Part shown: positions 35,440 through 47,059 of the stretch, in pieces | Position numbering within the stretch: the stretch's first letter is position 1 | Layout: every line of letters begins with the position of its first letter | Assembly (NCBI GenBank): GCA_946807835.1 | Contig: OX327691.1 | Coordinates: forward strand, 2,368,188 to 2,432,187 | Origin: Ailanthus altissimus | Taxonomy: Eukaryota > Streptophyta > Magnoliopsida > Sapindales > Simaroubaceae | DNA: 64,000 nucleotides | Reading direction: 5' to 3' | Position numbers and translations under genes: made by a program | The notes under the pieces: model-generated | The model's database searches: none | What the model was told of the DNA's origin: nothing | The model's input: the letters and a program-made list of their open reading frames with translations, nothing else

Positions 35440-38262
35440 TAACAGGACCCGCCCTGAGACCCTCTATTATAGATCCTAACGACCCTGTCGAGTACCCCAA
35501 TGGAAGTTCCTCAAAATCTAACTATCAAATATGAGAAATCTGCGAGGCAAACCCATTTTTAATTATTGCTATCATTGATAAAATCCTGAAATATTCTTGT
35601 AGATAGTTTACCAAAATTTAAAAAAAAAACGGACAGAGTTTCTTCTGTTTTTCTAAATATCTAAATACAAAGCCTATAAGGAAAATCACACTTCTATTTT
35701 AAATAGCTTTCTCAACTTCCAAGCAGGACCTTCGGTCTTTCCAAAATCAAATCTAAACTCAACCCAACAATTTCATTTCAATCATAAAATTCTCATACTC
35801 ATGTAAAGTAAAAACTATCACTATATTACCGAAACCATTTCTTGTTTGTTCAAAACATATTTACAATATGCACAAAGTCTATAACTACTATGCAGAAACT
35901 CAAAAGATGCTACTTAGCACATTTACATTTACAAAATAATTGTCTAACTTAGCCCATTATTTAGCTGTGGGAGAACTAGTAACCTGTGTACTGAGGCCTG
36001 CACCTGGAACGAGTTTTAAAAAATATAAAACACAAAATGGGTGAGCTAAAGGAGCTCAGTGAGTGCATTTAAAATTTTCAGTAAAAATAAGATTCTACAT
36101 AAATATTAAATTCTGGAAAACTGCCTAAAACATGCTTCTCAAGCGATTATAAAACTATAAAACTATTTTTAAACATCATATACTGATAAAATTCTGCCAA
36201 GCGGTTTTTATTAATAATTCCTGTAAACAATTGCCAAAATTTGTAAAACATAGTACTAACATGCATATATATGTAAATACGCTGATATGTATTCGGTAAC
36301 TCAAAAACTGCTAAAAATCTCGCTCGGCTATTTTCTTTCTAAATTCTGCCAAATGGTAACTCTAAAGCTCTATTCCACGCAGCGACAAAACTAACACCGC
36401 ACACGTGAGTAGGTTACAGGGTGTCTAAACTAGTAACACCTACTGTGACATTTAAAGACATCTCATTGACTATGCAGCGGAATCCTATATCGCCTACATA
36501 TAATGAGACAATACCCCGTACACATAACGCGACTCACATGACTCGACAACCTGACTTCCTGGAGTTAATGACATGCCCCCCAATACTTGCCCATGCATAC
36601 GGGATATACCGACCAGGTCTTAAACCATCACCACCTTATAAATCTGAGGATATCAATGGCCTTTAAAAACTAATTTAATAAATTTTAAGAATTGTTTTTT
36701 CACTAAACATAAATTTTATAATTATAATAGTATTATAAAGACTATAAATCATATTTAAGCATTTCGGATCATATAAAGCATAAAATTCAAATATGCTAAA
36801 CTATATTAAACAAAAGATTCACAATGCAGATTTTCACTCACTGAACGCTTCAAGTTCAATTTTTCTCCAAAAAGTTTCCTTCTTTTTACCGTTCTCGGTT
36901 TTCTTCACCTACATGCCACAAATAACATTTATAACATTTATAGCCTTCACCTACATGCCACAAATTACATTTATAACCTTTACTAAAATTACACTTAAAC
37001 TAGTAAACGCCCTAATTGGCTTACAAAGCCCGAATGGACTCCACTTTCCATTTTTCATTTACAAAGTCATTCAATCTTGTTTAATTCACCATCCAAAATC
37101 ATAAAAATTGCTTAACACCTTATAAATTTAGTTGGACATAATTGCCCTTCACCTTACCAAAATGGATAATTATGTCTCATTTTCTTCATTTTTTATTTTT
37201 CATCAACCATATACATCCAATTGATACAATGAATCATTTATACACAACAATTGAATCAAAGCAAAACTCAAACCCTAAAATTTCCTAAGTGCCCGAATGT
37301 ACCATTCTCCACCCAACACATTTCTTTTCTCAATTTTATGTTCCAATGACATCCAAATCAAGACAATTTAATTATAATGCCCTATTAACAACCAATTGAA
37401 GTTTCTACAATAAAATCACACCAAACCCTAATTCTTACCTCACTAATTCCTTTACTTTGATGAGTCCTTTAAGCTCCACACTTAAATTCAACTCAATCTA
37501 AATCAATAATTCACACAAAAACATTAATTGAGTAATCTTGAAAAATTCACACATCACCATTACCAAGTAATGATTTTTTGACCTCTTTTCCTTGAATTTT
37601 TACAAATGGAAGCTTCAATTGATCTTAGGAACTTGTATTTGGCTTTATTTTAACTTGATCATACATAAAAAAGCCTTAGGTTTTACTGTAGCAGCACCTT
37701 CTCACCATGGCCAAATTCTCTCCTCTTTTGCTATAATATGTTTTGCTTTTACTTAGCCAAATTTCTACACACTTTATCCATATATAGTGCTCTTCTAAAA
37801 GTCTAATTTACCCCTCAACTAACCCTAAACTTCTAAATTACCATTGGTAAAAATGGAAGCATTTAATTGATTCCTTTCTAACTATTTAGTTAGAATAGTC
37901 AAAGGAACTAACTAGACTTCCAACTTGGCAATCCATTGACTTGTCTCTAATTGATCAATTTTCTAATATATGGATTGTGTTTCTTAACAAAGACTTGTTC
38001 CATGGATAACACTTATACGGAAATTCATGTATTAAATTAAAATTTCGTTTTCAAAACTAATAGAAAAGAAATTCCAAAAATATTCCATGACCGTCCGACG
38101 CTCTAACCGAGTGTGAAGTTACTAATTTAGGTCTAATACCTCTCACGTGCACCATAAAAAAAAAATTTCTAATAAGGTTGGAATCGAGTGACCCTACGGT
38201 ATCTTTATCGCTTTATACCAAAATCTAGGCATCTATACTACTAATAGGAATCGAATATTACA
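35440..38262 (-). mobile_element. Solo gypsy-type LTR, copy L2 (2.82 kb), inverted relative to L1
   Basis: The right end reads CGAATATTACA (TGTAATATTCG on the minus strand), as at the start of L1. Flanks are ACACC (35435–35439) and ACACT (38263–38267), a one-mismatch TSD. It lies in the untranslated leader of element E, so it is younger than E. Open frames at 36421–36666 and 36793–37104 are LTR sequence; the first mirrors the one in L1. Confidence 0.85.
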
Positions 38263-39139
38263 ACACTGACCAATCTGTCATGCTTTAGCGATATTAGAAA
38301 AGACCAAAGTGACCCGTCTAACACCATATTGACAGAACATACCATGTACAACATTGTCTCATAATAAAATACCTTTTCAATCTGATTAAGACAGATTTTA
38401 CAATTATCCGAATCTCATGAGGATTTGATTTATGGTTAGAATATTTTTTATGCAAGCATAACTAACCCCCACCAGTAGAACTTCCATTGTAGTTAACAAA
38501 GAAAATAAATGATTAACAGTTTATATCACAATATATAACAATTAGATAAATGCGTAAATTAAATTTCACATTGCAAAAGAATGCAAAATGGAGTGTACCG
38601 CCTTCAATGTTGAAGCATTAAGACTTGGAACGCCCTGATGTTTAACTGTTTTAATGCCTCAACATTACACACTTTAACACCGCAGTGTTATCACATAACG
38701 CCCCAGTGTTAACAAGCCAAACGCCCCAACATTTGCATGGAAAATACCCCAGTGTTGCCCACTTCACCACCACGACATTATCATATAATGCCCTTGCGTT
38801 GACAATCTAATGCCCCAGGGTAAAATCCAGTAGCTTCTAACATTTTGGACTTCAGACACCCTAACACTAGAATGCCATACCACAACACTCATCTAGTGTC
38901 TACCAATGCCCCAGCGTCAGACACATACCATAACTGCCCCAACATTATACACTCAACGCCCTAGCATTCATCTAGTTTTTCAGGAATGCCCCAGTATTAA
39001 GCATGAAACGCCCTAGTATTCTCTCGACAATGACTTGGTTCTGCACTTCCAACACTTGAAAATACAAAACCCACTGTTCTTAGGCATCCTAAACCATACA
39101 AAAATATCTGTTAAAACAAAAAAAAAAAATACAAACATG
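38263..39139 (-). other. Element E leader, LTR-proximal part with a degenerate short-repeat array
   Basis: It contains another AATATTGCTAAA-type motif (inverted, 38284–38298), the ACCCCCACCAGTAGAACTTC block at about 38465, and, from about 38625 to 39020, at least a dozen degenerate copies of ACGCCCCAGTGTT at about 20–25-bp spacing (for example 38697, 38719, 38744, 38905, 38985). No coding frame is present. Confidence 0.7.
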
Positions 39140-39151
39140 CTCTGAGACTAT
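39140..39151 (-). promoter_or_regulatory. Primer-binding site of element E
   Basis: Minus strand TAGTCTCAGAGC directly after the LTR end, differing at two or three positions from TGGTATCAGAGC, the complement of the plant initiator methionyl-tRNA 3' end used by most Copia elements. Confidence 0.75.
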
Positions 39152-41210
39152 TATTGGTATTGCTATCTAAGTGCATGCATGTGAAATGTGTCTATTGAAC
39201 ATTCAATGCATGTCATACATACAATTAGGTATTGGAATGAAAATTTAATTTTTTATTCAATAAGCGCTAAGTAATTTAAGTATTGTTACACCAACAAGTT
39301 TAGAAAACTCACCCTTAATACTATTCGGTTAAAAAAATTGCTTTCGAAGCTCACTCGAAATGATCCCATTGGAAATTCTAGTATGTAACATCTAGTGGAA
39401 TTACTAGAGCTAGAATAGTAGCATTGTTAATTTTGTGTAACTAGAGTTGTTGCTCAACACTTGAGCTTACTATCTCTCTAATGCCTAAATGTAGCTCAGG
39501 ACTCCAAAATGCAACAATTGCTTTGTTCCCCCTCAATTGGCCAAATTTGTATATGTGAACCCAAAAAACAAAAACAACTCTTGCTTGTTACTTCAAATGG
39601 CTTAAAATGGCTTTTGAGAGAAAATGTAACTTTTGCATTTTTGTAGCTTTGACTTTTTGCCAATGACATTTGTCTATTTTCAAGCCAAGTGCCACACAAG
39701 GCACTTGTCTTTCATTGCTTTTCACTTGGCCGAATTGTGTACACTTTCTAAATGAACACTTTAATTGTTTATTCCTTTTTTTGCTTATGGCTTGACACTT
39801 GTCCATTTATTAATTAACTTAACAATACTTGTTAATAAGTTCGCTACTTGTCACCTTTTAGCCGTGCATGATTGCCAAGTTTTCATTAATAAGTTTAATG
39901 GATGCCATTTGGCTACTAAAGTCCTATCGCATTAAACCATGTGGCCATTAAAGGCTAATCACAAATTGCCATTTATCATACATATTATTTAATCAACAAC
40001 AATTGTTAATTAAATAATCTTATGCTTAACACTTAAGCTCATGTGCTTTTCGTGAGATCTTGAAATAAATCTTGCCTTTTTTGAATTGAACCGTTTGACT
40101 CGGCACACTACCCTAGTGCTCAACGAGTACACTTTATATTGTAAGACTCCCTAAGTTCACACTTGTTTATCTTACGGAACTCTTCTGCAAGTCCACGAAT
40201 GATGCCCCATACAAACGTTACGGATATTATAGAACAACACGTTGAACCATACAAGCTAAGTCAACCATATCTATATAATCATTTCGTCACATATATCCTA
40301 AAAGAGCAGAGATATAAATCCTCACCGTCAAATCTCTATATACTCGACCGTGAACTTATCTCCAAATTTGTATTTTCGTAAATAATATTCTTAAATTCCT
40401 TTGCGGTATTATTTAACCCTACGAAAAACTCTTTTTCAAGGTTTATGCTTGTGGCCATAAAATTTCCTAAAATACAATTCTCAAAGCATTAAGACATAAA
40501 ACTCATCCATATGAGTTGACAGATCCCAAATCTATACACACCGAACCTTATCAGTATCGAACCATATCCAACGACACCCAGAGGTTAGGCCATGAAAAGT
40601 CTCTGACAAGCGTAGAATCAAAGCATGGTAGATCACTCACAAGCCCACTATGGTGTTCAGGTCAAAAGACCACGAATACTATTCAACTCGAGAAGACCAT
40701 TAATTAACAACTATTTATGATGTCTATTAGAGGTTCTCGTGAGTCTGTTCAGTACCTAATCCTTACTAAATACCTACTTGCCTATACAAGCTTTTCCTAA
40801 GCTCATGGTCTGTTAAGACTAACTGTCTGGACAATCTAGATACAAACATACACTAATTTGAAAGAAATATCGATCGACCTATATCGGCAACCATAAATTA
40901 GGAACAATATTTTTGAGAACATATTGCATAATGACATTTCTTAGTGCTATTTACAACCCTTTGCAATTATGTCATTACTATAATATTTCTGAGTCTTTGT
41001 CCGATTTCAAACAAGGTTCTAACTTTTAGAATGTTAATCTCTTAGCTGACCTAATCCCCTTTAGATCAGATCTAAAATCTTTTAGATCTACAATGTTTGA
41101 AAATGTAACAAGATTAGTACCACTTAATTAAGTATTAACGATTATATTAAAATATTTATTGTATAAATATAAAAATATACTGGAATGGTACATAAGCACC
41201 AACTCCAAGA
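39152..41210 (-). repeat. 5' LTR of element E
   Basis: 2,059 bp, from TATTGGTATTG to CACCAACTCCAAGA. Contains the family block GTAGATCACTCACAAGCC near 40629. Its terminal TG/CA bases have mutated; the boundary is fixed by the TSD. Confidence 0.9.
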
Positions 41211-41680
41211 ATAATTGCCACCCTTAAATCCTGGTCTTCATCTGTCTTCCTTGTCGGCTCTATAAATCTCTCACATTAGTTTTGATTCTGTCTAACCTTG
41301 CAGGGTAGAAATATCTTCAAGATCATCTGTTAAAATTCTTGTTTCTTTCTATAGTTGTTAATCTTTCTCCGAACTCTACGTTCTCCTTTTTGGTGTCCTC
41401 TAATTGCTTCAAAATATTTGTCAAGATGTTTGCCATACTGACAAGGACGTTGTTTCTGAAAGCAATCGTATCGAAGTTTCTTGGGCCTTGTTTGTCAATA
41501 TTATCTAGCTTTGAGGTGCAAGAATTTATAGGGTTCGTCATGTTCAATTGCTGATATTCTTAGTTGCCAAAAAAGTCTGCTTTTTATTTAGAACTTTTCT
41601 ACAAAGAGCGCCATTGAAGCTCTCAGGTGTAGAACTCTGCATCAAAGATCGTCTTGCCCTTGGTTACTCATTCGAATTGT
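41211..41680 (-). pseudogene. Relic G gag N-terminus
   Basis: Minus-strand open stretch 41323–41547 (about 74 residues) is rich in charged and polar residues with a helical, possibly coiled-coil middle (LKQLEDTKKENVEFGERL). It precedes the gag core found at 29517–29859, the usual layout in Tat-like gypsy elements. I assign it to gag by position and orientation, not by a recognised motif. Confidence 0.6.
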
Positions 41681-41916
41681 AAGAATGTACCGGCCTCTTG
41701 CAAGAAAAATACTTTGACACTCAAGTCAGTTTTTGTCTACAGAAGAGGGTATTGTATGTGGGGATTGTTGTAAAGACAATCAGGATATTGTGATAGCTTA
41801 ATAGAACATAAATAGTTGAATAATGTAGAATGTTAAGTATATAATGAATCATGAATGAATAAATCGACTTTATTTATAGTGCATGAGTTCTAATCTTGCT
41901 CAAAGTATGCATAAAT
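41681..41916 (-). repeat. Relic G 5' LTR remnant (R/U5 and TATA)
   Basis: Minus strand contains CTGACTTGAGTGTCAAAGTA near 41710–41730, followed by CTTGCAAGAGGCCGG; this wording is typical of U5 in Tat-like gypsy LTRs. Further right, minus strand, CTATAAATAAAGTC at about 41866–41879 looks like a TATA box. The LTR is cut at 41917 by element H. Confidence 0.6.
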
Positions 41917-43614
41917 CATTGAGATTGTGCCCTTAAAGTATGATTATTTGTATTTATTTACTACTGAAAAAATAATAAAGGTTATTTATTTAATTTTATG
42001 ATTAAAATTTTAATTACTTTTATTCAAATATCATGAAATTCCTTGAGTATTATATGTAACCTTAAACTTAGTATGTAATAGTTATATACAAGAGGATTAA
42101 GTTTAAGCATAGCAATCTAAACTACTCTTTAGTCTGAATGAAGATGCAAACTTTGTTTAATAGACTATAAGTACAGTCCATTTATATATTGTATACAATG
42201 GTCTCAGCGAGGTCATTTTATGTGTTGACATAGAAAATGGAGGCACTTTGTAAAATATTAATTATATAAGATTGGATCATGATAAAATTAATTATTTGTT
42301 AATCTTCGTTAATGTAGAGAATTTATTTTATCATAATATAATTATATATGAATTAATCTTAATTCTGAGTGATAAATAAACTCATATTCATTGAGTTACA
42401 TTTATTAATCTACAAAGGAAAGTCCATAAAATATTTTCAATCAATTATTTCGTATTTTATATAACAAAATGAATGGTTAGGAATATTTCTTATAGAAATG
42501 GAATCTACTCCTTTTGAGAACAAGTTAAATAAGTTATTTTTTTGATAATTGATTCTGATCTTGAATATAAAGAGCTCAATTTTCTTTTAGAGTTAAAAGA
42601 AAATAACTAATTTGTAATTTTCATAAATTAAGTGTTCAAAAGAGGATCAATATGGGTCAAGAATAAATATATAATTAAAAGGGTTAATGAGCCATCGACT
42701 TAACTCTAATTATGAATACTTGTGGAGGATTGATCTATAAGAAATTATTATTAAATAGACAAAGATAATTTTATGTTTTTATAATTTATCTGCAAAATTA
42801 AGAGTTCAACTTTATATTTTTAGTGGAGTAATATAAAGTTAATAAATAAAATTATATTATTTAAAGAGTTTTAATCAAATAATTTAATTTATTGGAGCTT
42901 AATTTTGTAGATCAATCAAGTTCCCATTCTAGCTCCATAAAATACTGAAATAGACTATAGGTTAGTTGTTGGATCTAAAATATTAATTGGCTCAAGTTTA
43001 ATTTGATTAAACTTATTAGATCCAATTAATTATTTTTGTTAGCCCAAGTTTAACTTGATTAGACCCAATGGATGCAATCAATTGTTGGCTAAATCTATAA
43101 TTGTTATGGAATTAAATAAATAATTAGATTATTTATATTATTTAGATAATAAGGATAATTTTAAATTATCAACTAAATGATCTAATTAAATTAAAAATAA
43201 TATAGGATATTATCTTAATCCTTATCGAATAAGGATTTATCTAAATTAAAATAATATAAGATATTATTGTATCCTAATTCTAATAATTAGAGTTTAGGTA
43301 AAACACGTATTTTTCAAAGTAAAATTACATATATTTTAGAAAGAGGTTTCTGAGACTTTCTTTTTAATGTGTGTGCTTCCATAATTCCCTTTGGACTAAA
43401 ATTTTTTCCAAAGAAAAAAACACAAAAAAATTAGATCCTCCATAATTAGTTTACTCGCCCATACGAGCAGTTTATACGTGAGAAATAGAGCGTGGAAGAT
43501 TTGTAGGTCTTAACAGAGAACTTATACTGGAATTCGCAATCAAGCTATAATTTTTATACTTCTTTTGTTGTTAAATTAAAATAGACATAATAAAATTTTA
43601 AAAATATTCCTCCA
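41917..43614 (+). repeat. 5' LTR of Copia element H (family M)
   Basis: Aligns over about 1.7 kb with the solo LTR 51863–53590 (shared TATATACAA(G)AGGATTAAGTTTAAGC, GTGTTGACATAGAAAATG, TTTATCATAATATAATTATA). It starts CATTGAGATTGTGCCC (mutated TGTTGGAAATGTGCCC) and ends ATTCCTCCA, immediately before a primer-binding site. Confidence 0.8.
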
Positions 43615-43629
43615 ATTGATATCAAGGCC
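43615..43629 (+). promoter_or_regulatory. Primer-binding site of element H
   Basis: ATTGATATCAAGGCC directly follows the LTR and resembles TGGTATCAGAGCC (initiator methionyl-tRNA). It shows that 41917–43614 is a 5' LTR and not a solo LTR. Confidence 0.7.
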
Positions 43630-44420
43630 AAGCACATATCCATTTAATTTAGCAGTTGCATTTTTTTTTTAGTCCTAGATGAGTAGACATATATTAATGT
43701 TTAATATATTTCTTTTCATGAGATGAATGTTTGTTTATGAATTGTTATATGAATTTTGGTACTGGTCATTAATTATATAATCTTTATGTTAAGAATGATT
43801 AAATCAGTTTCTGTAAGCCATAAAGGGCATAGGAATTTTGTAATTTTATTTTGTTGTAAAATATTTAATTTTGTGAAATTCTAATGGAGCATGACAAATG
43901 AAGCGGTGAAGTGATGGAGTGGCTCCCATGGAAGTTGCTCTAGCATATGGCTTTGGGAGCCACTTGTAGTTGCCCCACGGTCGGCTCTTTTGAGAGCCTA
44001 GCTAACACATGGCCCTCAGGAGCTGTGTTTGGCCACGACCCTTTAAGGGAAGAGGTGGTCACACGACCAACCTAGGGCCGTGCGATCCCAAATTGACCAT
44101 GGTTCTTCAAGGACAGTGGTTGAAAAGGCTGATGGCACAGCTTAAAAGTGTCTTGTCTGAAGGGGCACTTCACCTTATTGGAGCGGAGCGTATGCCAGTA
44201 GCATATAGTGCTACTGGCGAAGCCTGCCAACAAACAAGCCTTATTTGTTGAGGCAAGTGTCAAGGCTACTGAAATGTAGGCCCAAATTGTAGGCCTGGCC
44301 CTCGATTAGACTCAAACAACCACTACTTTGAGCAGCGGCTAGTTTAGGTGCTAAGGCTTGCCTTTGACAGGACCAACAGTCCTTAGCCACTTAGGCTTGC
44401 CAAAGGCAAGCCTAACAGAG
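43630..44420 (+). other. Element H leader with GC-richer hairpin cluster
   Basis: Downstream of the primer-binding site. From about 43900 base composition rises well above its surroundings. Two perfect hairpins occur: 44194–44203/44209–44218 (10-bp stem, 5-nt loop) and 44391–44401/44405–44415 (11-bp stem, 3-nt loop). Open frames here (44009–44251 plus, 44072–44263 minus) show no domain, so I take the region as untranslated leader. No gag or pol follows; the element appears truncated. Confidence 0.55.
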
Positions 44421-45586
44421 CCCAACATTAAGAAAAATAAAAATAAAAATAATAAAATTAATAATTATATGAGATATAATTATATTTTATGAAAAGATCA
44501 TAGATTAAAGAGAAGAAGCTACAAGAAATTCAAGATATAATTTATTTTCTTTTCCTAGAAATTCAAAAGACTCAGTCAACGCCAATGTTTTATATTTTAT
44601 TTTATGATTTATATTCTAACATATGTCAATGCATTATAACATATCATTTAGATCTTAAATGTGCCTACTCAATAATATGCCATAAATACATGTGGCATTA
44701 TTTTATTTTTTTCTAAAAAAGTTTTAGTTTAGATTTAATAAATTGACACATAGTATACCTATTAACTATTAGACTTAATTAAAATAGTTTTAACTAAATC
44801 TAGTAGGAATTAATTTTTTTATTAGATTAAAATAAATTTATTCCATAATTGGTATAAATAATATTTAATTACTTAAATCCAGTAAATTCACATTTTAACT
44901 AACTAAGAATATTGTAATAAAAAATTTATTAAGTCTTAGTTATTTATAATAAATTAGATTCTTAGTGTAAAAATCTGGTAATTTATTTAAGTGTTAGGAT
45001 AAAATTATGACAACACTTAAAAAAAACCTAGTGAACAATAATTGATTAGTAATAATAAATTTCACTATAATTATAAAATATGAGATATTTTATAAACAAA
45101 ATCCAACTACATAAAATAGTACGTGGGAGATGGTGAAATGATAATTTCACCCATGGTCTGCATTGTTATTTTAACAACGTGAGATTTAAGCGGAGCTTTG
45201 TAATAGTTTTGTATTCGTTCTCTCTATGGAGGGTGTCCATTTAAATTAATATCAATGTTAACTTATAAGCGATAGGATTCTTAGATGTATTTCTAATTGA
45301 CCTACCCTACGGCGGCAATTTTATGAATTAAGTCTAAGAAATCTGAAATAATGCGTCACACTTACATAAATATAATTATAATGGTAATAATATTTAGACC
45401 AAAATAATGGTAGTTAATTAATGTAGAAGGTATGAGATAACTTGAAAATATTAATTAATTAAGATTTTCTATAACTTGAAAATATTAATTAATTGAGATT
45501 GTCTCAATTGATTGCCCAAGGGTATATAGTATCTTCCACTCTTTTTGCCACCTTTTTGCCATACATTGTTATATAGATTAAAACAT
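44421..45586. other. AT-rich stretch, no gene
   Basis: No recognisable coding or LTR sequence. It contains a 34-bp tandem duplication at 45437–45470/45471–45504 (two mismatches). Confidence 0.5.
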
Positions 45587-46433
45587 GGGATAAGGACAAT
45601 TTTGTGCTTGAAATTTGGGCTAATTTTTTATCTTTTTCCAATCCGTTAGCCTCCTATCGTTTATTTTAACCGTAGGGGAAAAATCAAAATTTATCACGAA
45701 AATTTAAAGTGGGTTGATAAGGTGAGATGTAAATTGACACGCAATATATCATGTCCACGTGTCAATTACGGATTGGTCATTAATAAAAAAATAAAAAAGA
45801 CACATAGAACACTCTTATTGGATTAAATTTTAAAAATTTTAAGAAATAAATAATGTAAAATAAAAAAAAGATTCTACCACTATCACCATAAGTGTATAAT
45901 AAAAATTACAAAAAATTTAATATGGGTTGACAAGGTGAGATGCAAGTCATTGCCCCACCATTTGATAGGGTGGTGGTGGTAGCCGCCGCACTCTTAACCA
46001 TTTTTGGCCACATTTGGGTCTTTATTTGATAAAACAATGACCTCATTATTTAAAATGGAGTCCAGTGTCTTTCATGATCGCCACCATCACTAGAAATAGG
46101 TGGTTAGTGATGGTGGTAGAAGATATTTTTTCATTAATTATTTAATTATAAATAAAATTTTTAAAAATAAATACTTCAAGTTTAAACCTATTAGAGTGTG
46201 CCGCGTGTTTTATTTTTTTTAAGTTTTTAATTTTATTTATGTGTCATGTACCCTATCAAAATTGTACTACTTGTATTTTAGTAAGAGAAAAAATATCTTT
46301 GTACAAAAAATATCTCTTCTATTAAATTAAATGGTACGATGCTAATAGATTGGACCAAATTTGACCTTCTTAAAATTCATAAAACAAAATTAAGAATTAA
46401 ACCAAATTTCAAGGACAAAGACGTCCTCATCCC
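45587..46433. mobile_element. Non-autonomous Mutator-type element (MITE), 847 bp
   Basis: Terminal inverted repeats 45587–45618 and 46402–46433 agree at 27 of 32 positions (ends GGGATRAGGAC). They are flanked by 9-mers TTAAAACAT (45578–45586) and TTAAAAAAT (46434–46442), 8 of 9 identical. A 9-bp TSD with long TIRs is the signature of Mutator-like elements. The interior is non-coding and includes GGTGGTGG-type runs near 45970 and 46105 that are partly complementary. Transposase would have to come from elsewhere. Confidence 0.8.
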
Positions 46434-46645
46434 TTAAAAAATTATAAATTTGATAATGTAAATGGTTTCACTAAGAAAGCAACTTTTTTGACAATGATGA
46501 CGGAATGGTCAAGTTGGTAGTTTTAATTTTGTTTATTTACACTTTAAATATCCATTAATTACTTAATTTAAAATTAAAGCTTTTTTTAAAATTAAATTTC
46601 TTTTAAAAAGTAATTTTGATATTACACATTACAAAATTAGATTCT
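46434..46645. other. Short AT-rich spacer
   Basis: Between the MITE and element D; nothing recognised. The last five bases (46641–46645, ATTCT) are the left TSD of element D. Confidence 0.6.
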
Positions 46646-46850
46646 TGTTATAAATAAATAATAAAAAAAAAAGTTAATGATAACTCAAGTACTAAAAACT
46701 TTGAAAAATATTATAGTATTTCTAAAAGTATTGCAAGTGAATGAATTATAAAAGAGGCGTATACATATTTATAGGCGAAAATGGGGGAGAATTTACCAAT
46801 TTGCCCTTCTCCCTACTGCTTTACACACTCCTTCTTTGAATTCCACAACT
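46646..46850 (-). repeat. 3' LTR of relic D
   Basis: Runs from TGTTATAAATAAAT to TTCCACAACT. Shares AACTCAAGTACT, GAAAAATATTAT and AAGTGAATGAATTATAAAAGAG with the 5' LTR. On the minus strand CTTTTATAATTCATT may be its TATA box. Confidence 0.8.
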
Positions 46851-47059
46851 TTAGTTGTATTTTATATTTACTAAGGAAAAACCCAGTGGGATAAAAACTA
46901 AGTAAAAAAAAAATACAACTCTATAATGTACAATGATAGTGAACGTGCTTTAAGACTGTCTCATTAAAAACCTTACAGTAAAATATGGTCGAAGAAAAAA
47001 TAGTATACTGCACGTTTGTAACCGATGTGATTCTTCTTCTAGAAGAATGTGCCCCCTTG

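Larger units (their letters stand above)
29860..41210 (-). mobile_element. Complete Copia element E (family K) with nested LTR L2
   Basis: LTRs 29860–31903 and 39152–41210 bound the element; identical ATAAT 5-mers lie at 29855–29859 and 41211–41215. A primer-binding site (39140–39151), polypurine tract and gag–integrase–RT–RNase H remains sit in the correct minus-strand order. Total length is 11,351 bp; without L2 and one TSD copy it is about 8.5 kb. It is inserted in gag of relic G. The two LTRs differ visibly (for example TGTTGG versus TATTGG at the left ends), so the insertion is old. Confidence 0.9.
23698..41916 (-). mobile_element. Ty3/gypsy (Tat-like) relic G, heavily nested
   Basis: Minus-strand gypsy element: LTR/U5 and gag N-terminus at the right (41211–41916), gag middle at 29517–29859, and gag zinc finger, protease and RT at 23700–26786. 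The gaps are filled by a TRIM (24476–24981), a solo LTR (26787–29516) and Copia element E (29860–41210). RT stops at about 23700 where family-K LTR begins; RNase H, integrase and the 3' LTR are not in the window, or not recognisable. Confidence 0.8.

Noticed and set aside
36793..37104. 103-residue plus-strand frame with hydrophobic text
   Set aside because: Inside LTR L2; the hydrophobic run comes from a local duplication (CACCTACATGCCACAAAT at 36906 and 36948).
38625..39020. CRISPR-like regular repeats
   Set aside because: Repeats are short (about 13 bp), degenerate and unevenly spaced, in a plant retrotransposon leader; no CRISPR context.
44009..44251. 80-residue plus-strand frame, with a 63-residue frame opposite
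   Set aside because: It lies in the GC-richer hairpin-bearing leader of element H; no motif, no neighbouring coding sequence, and open frames arise easily in GC-rich patches.
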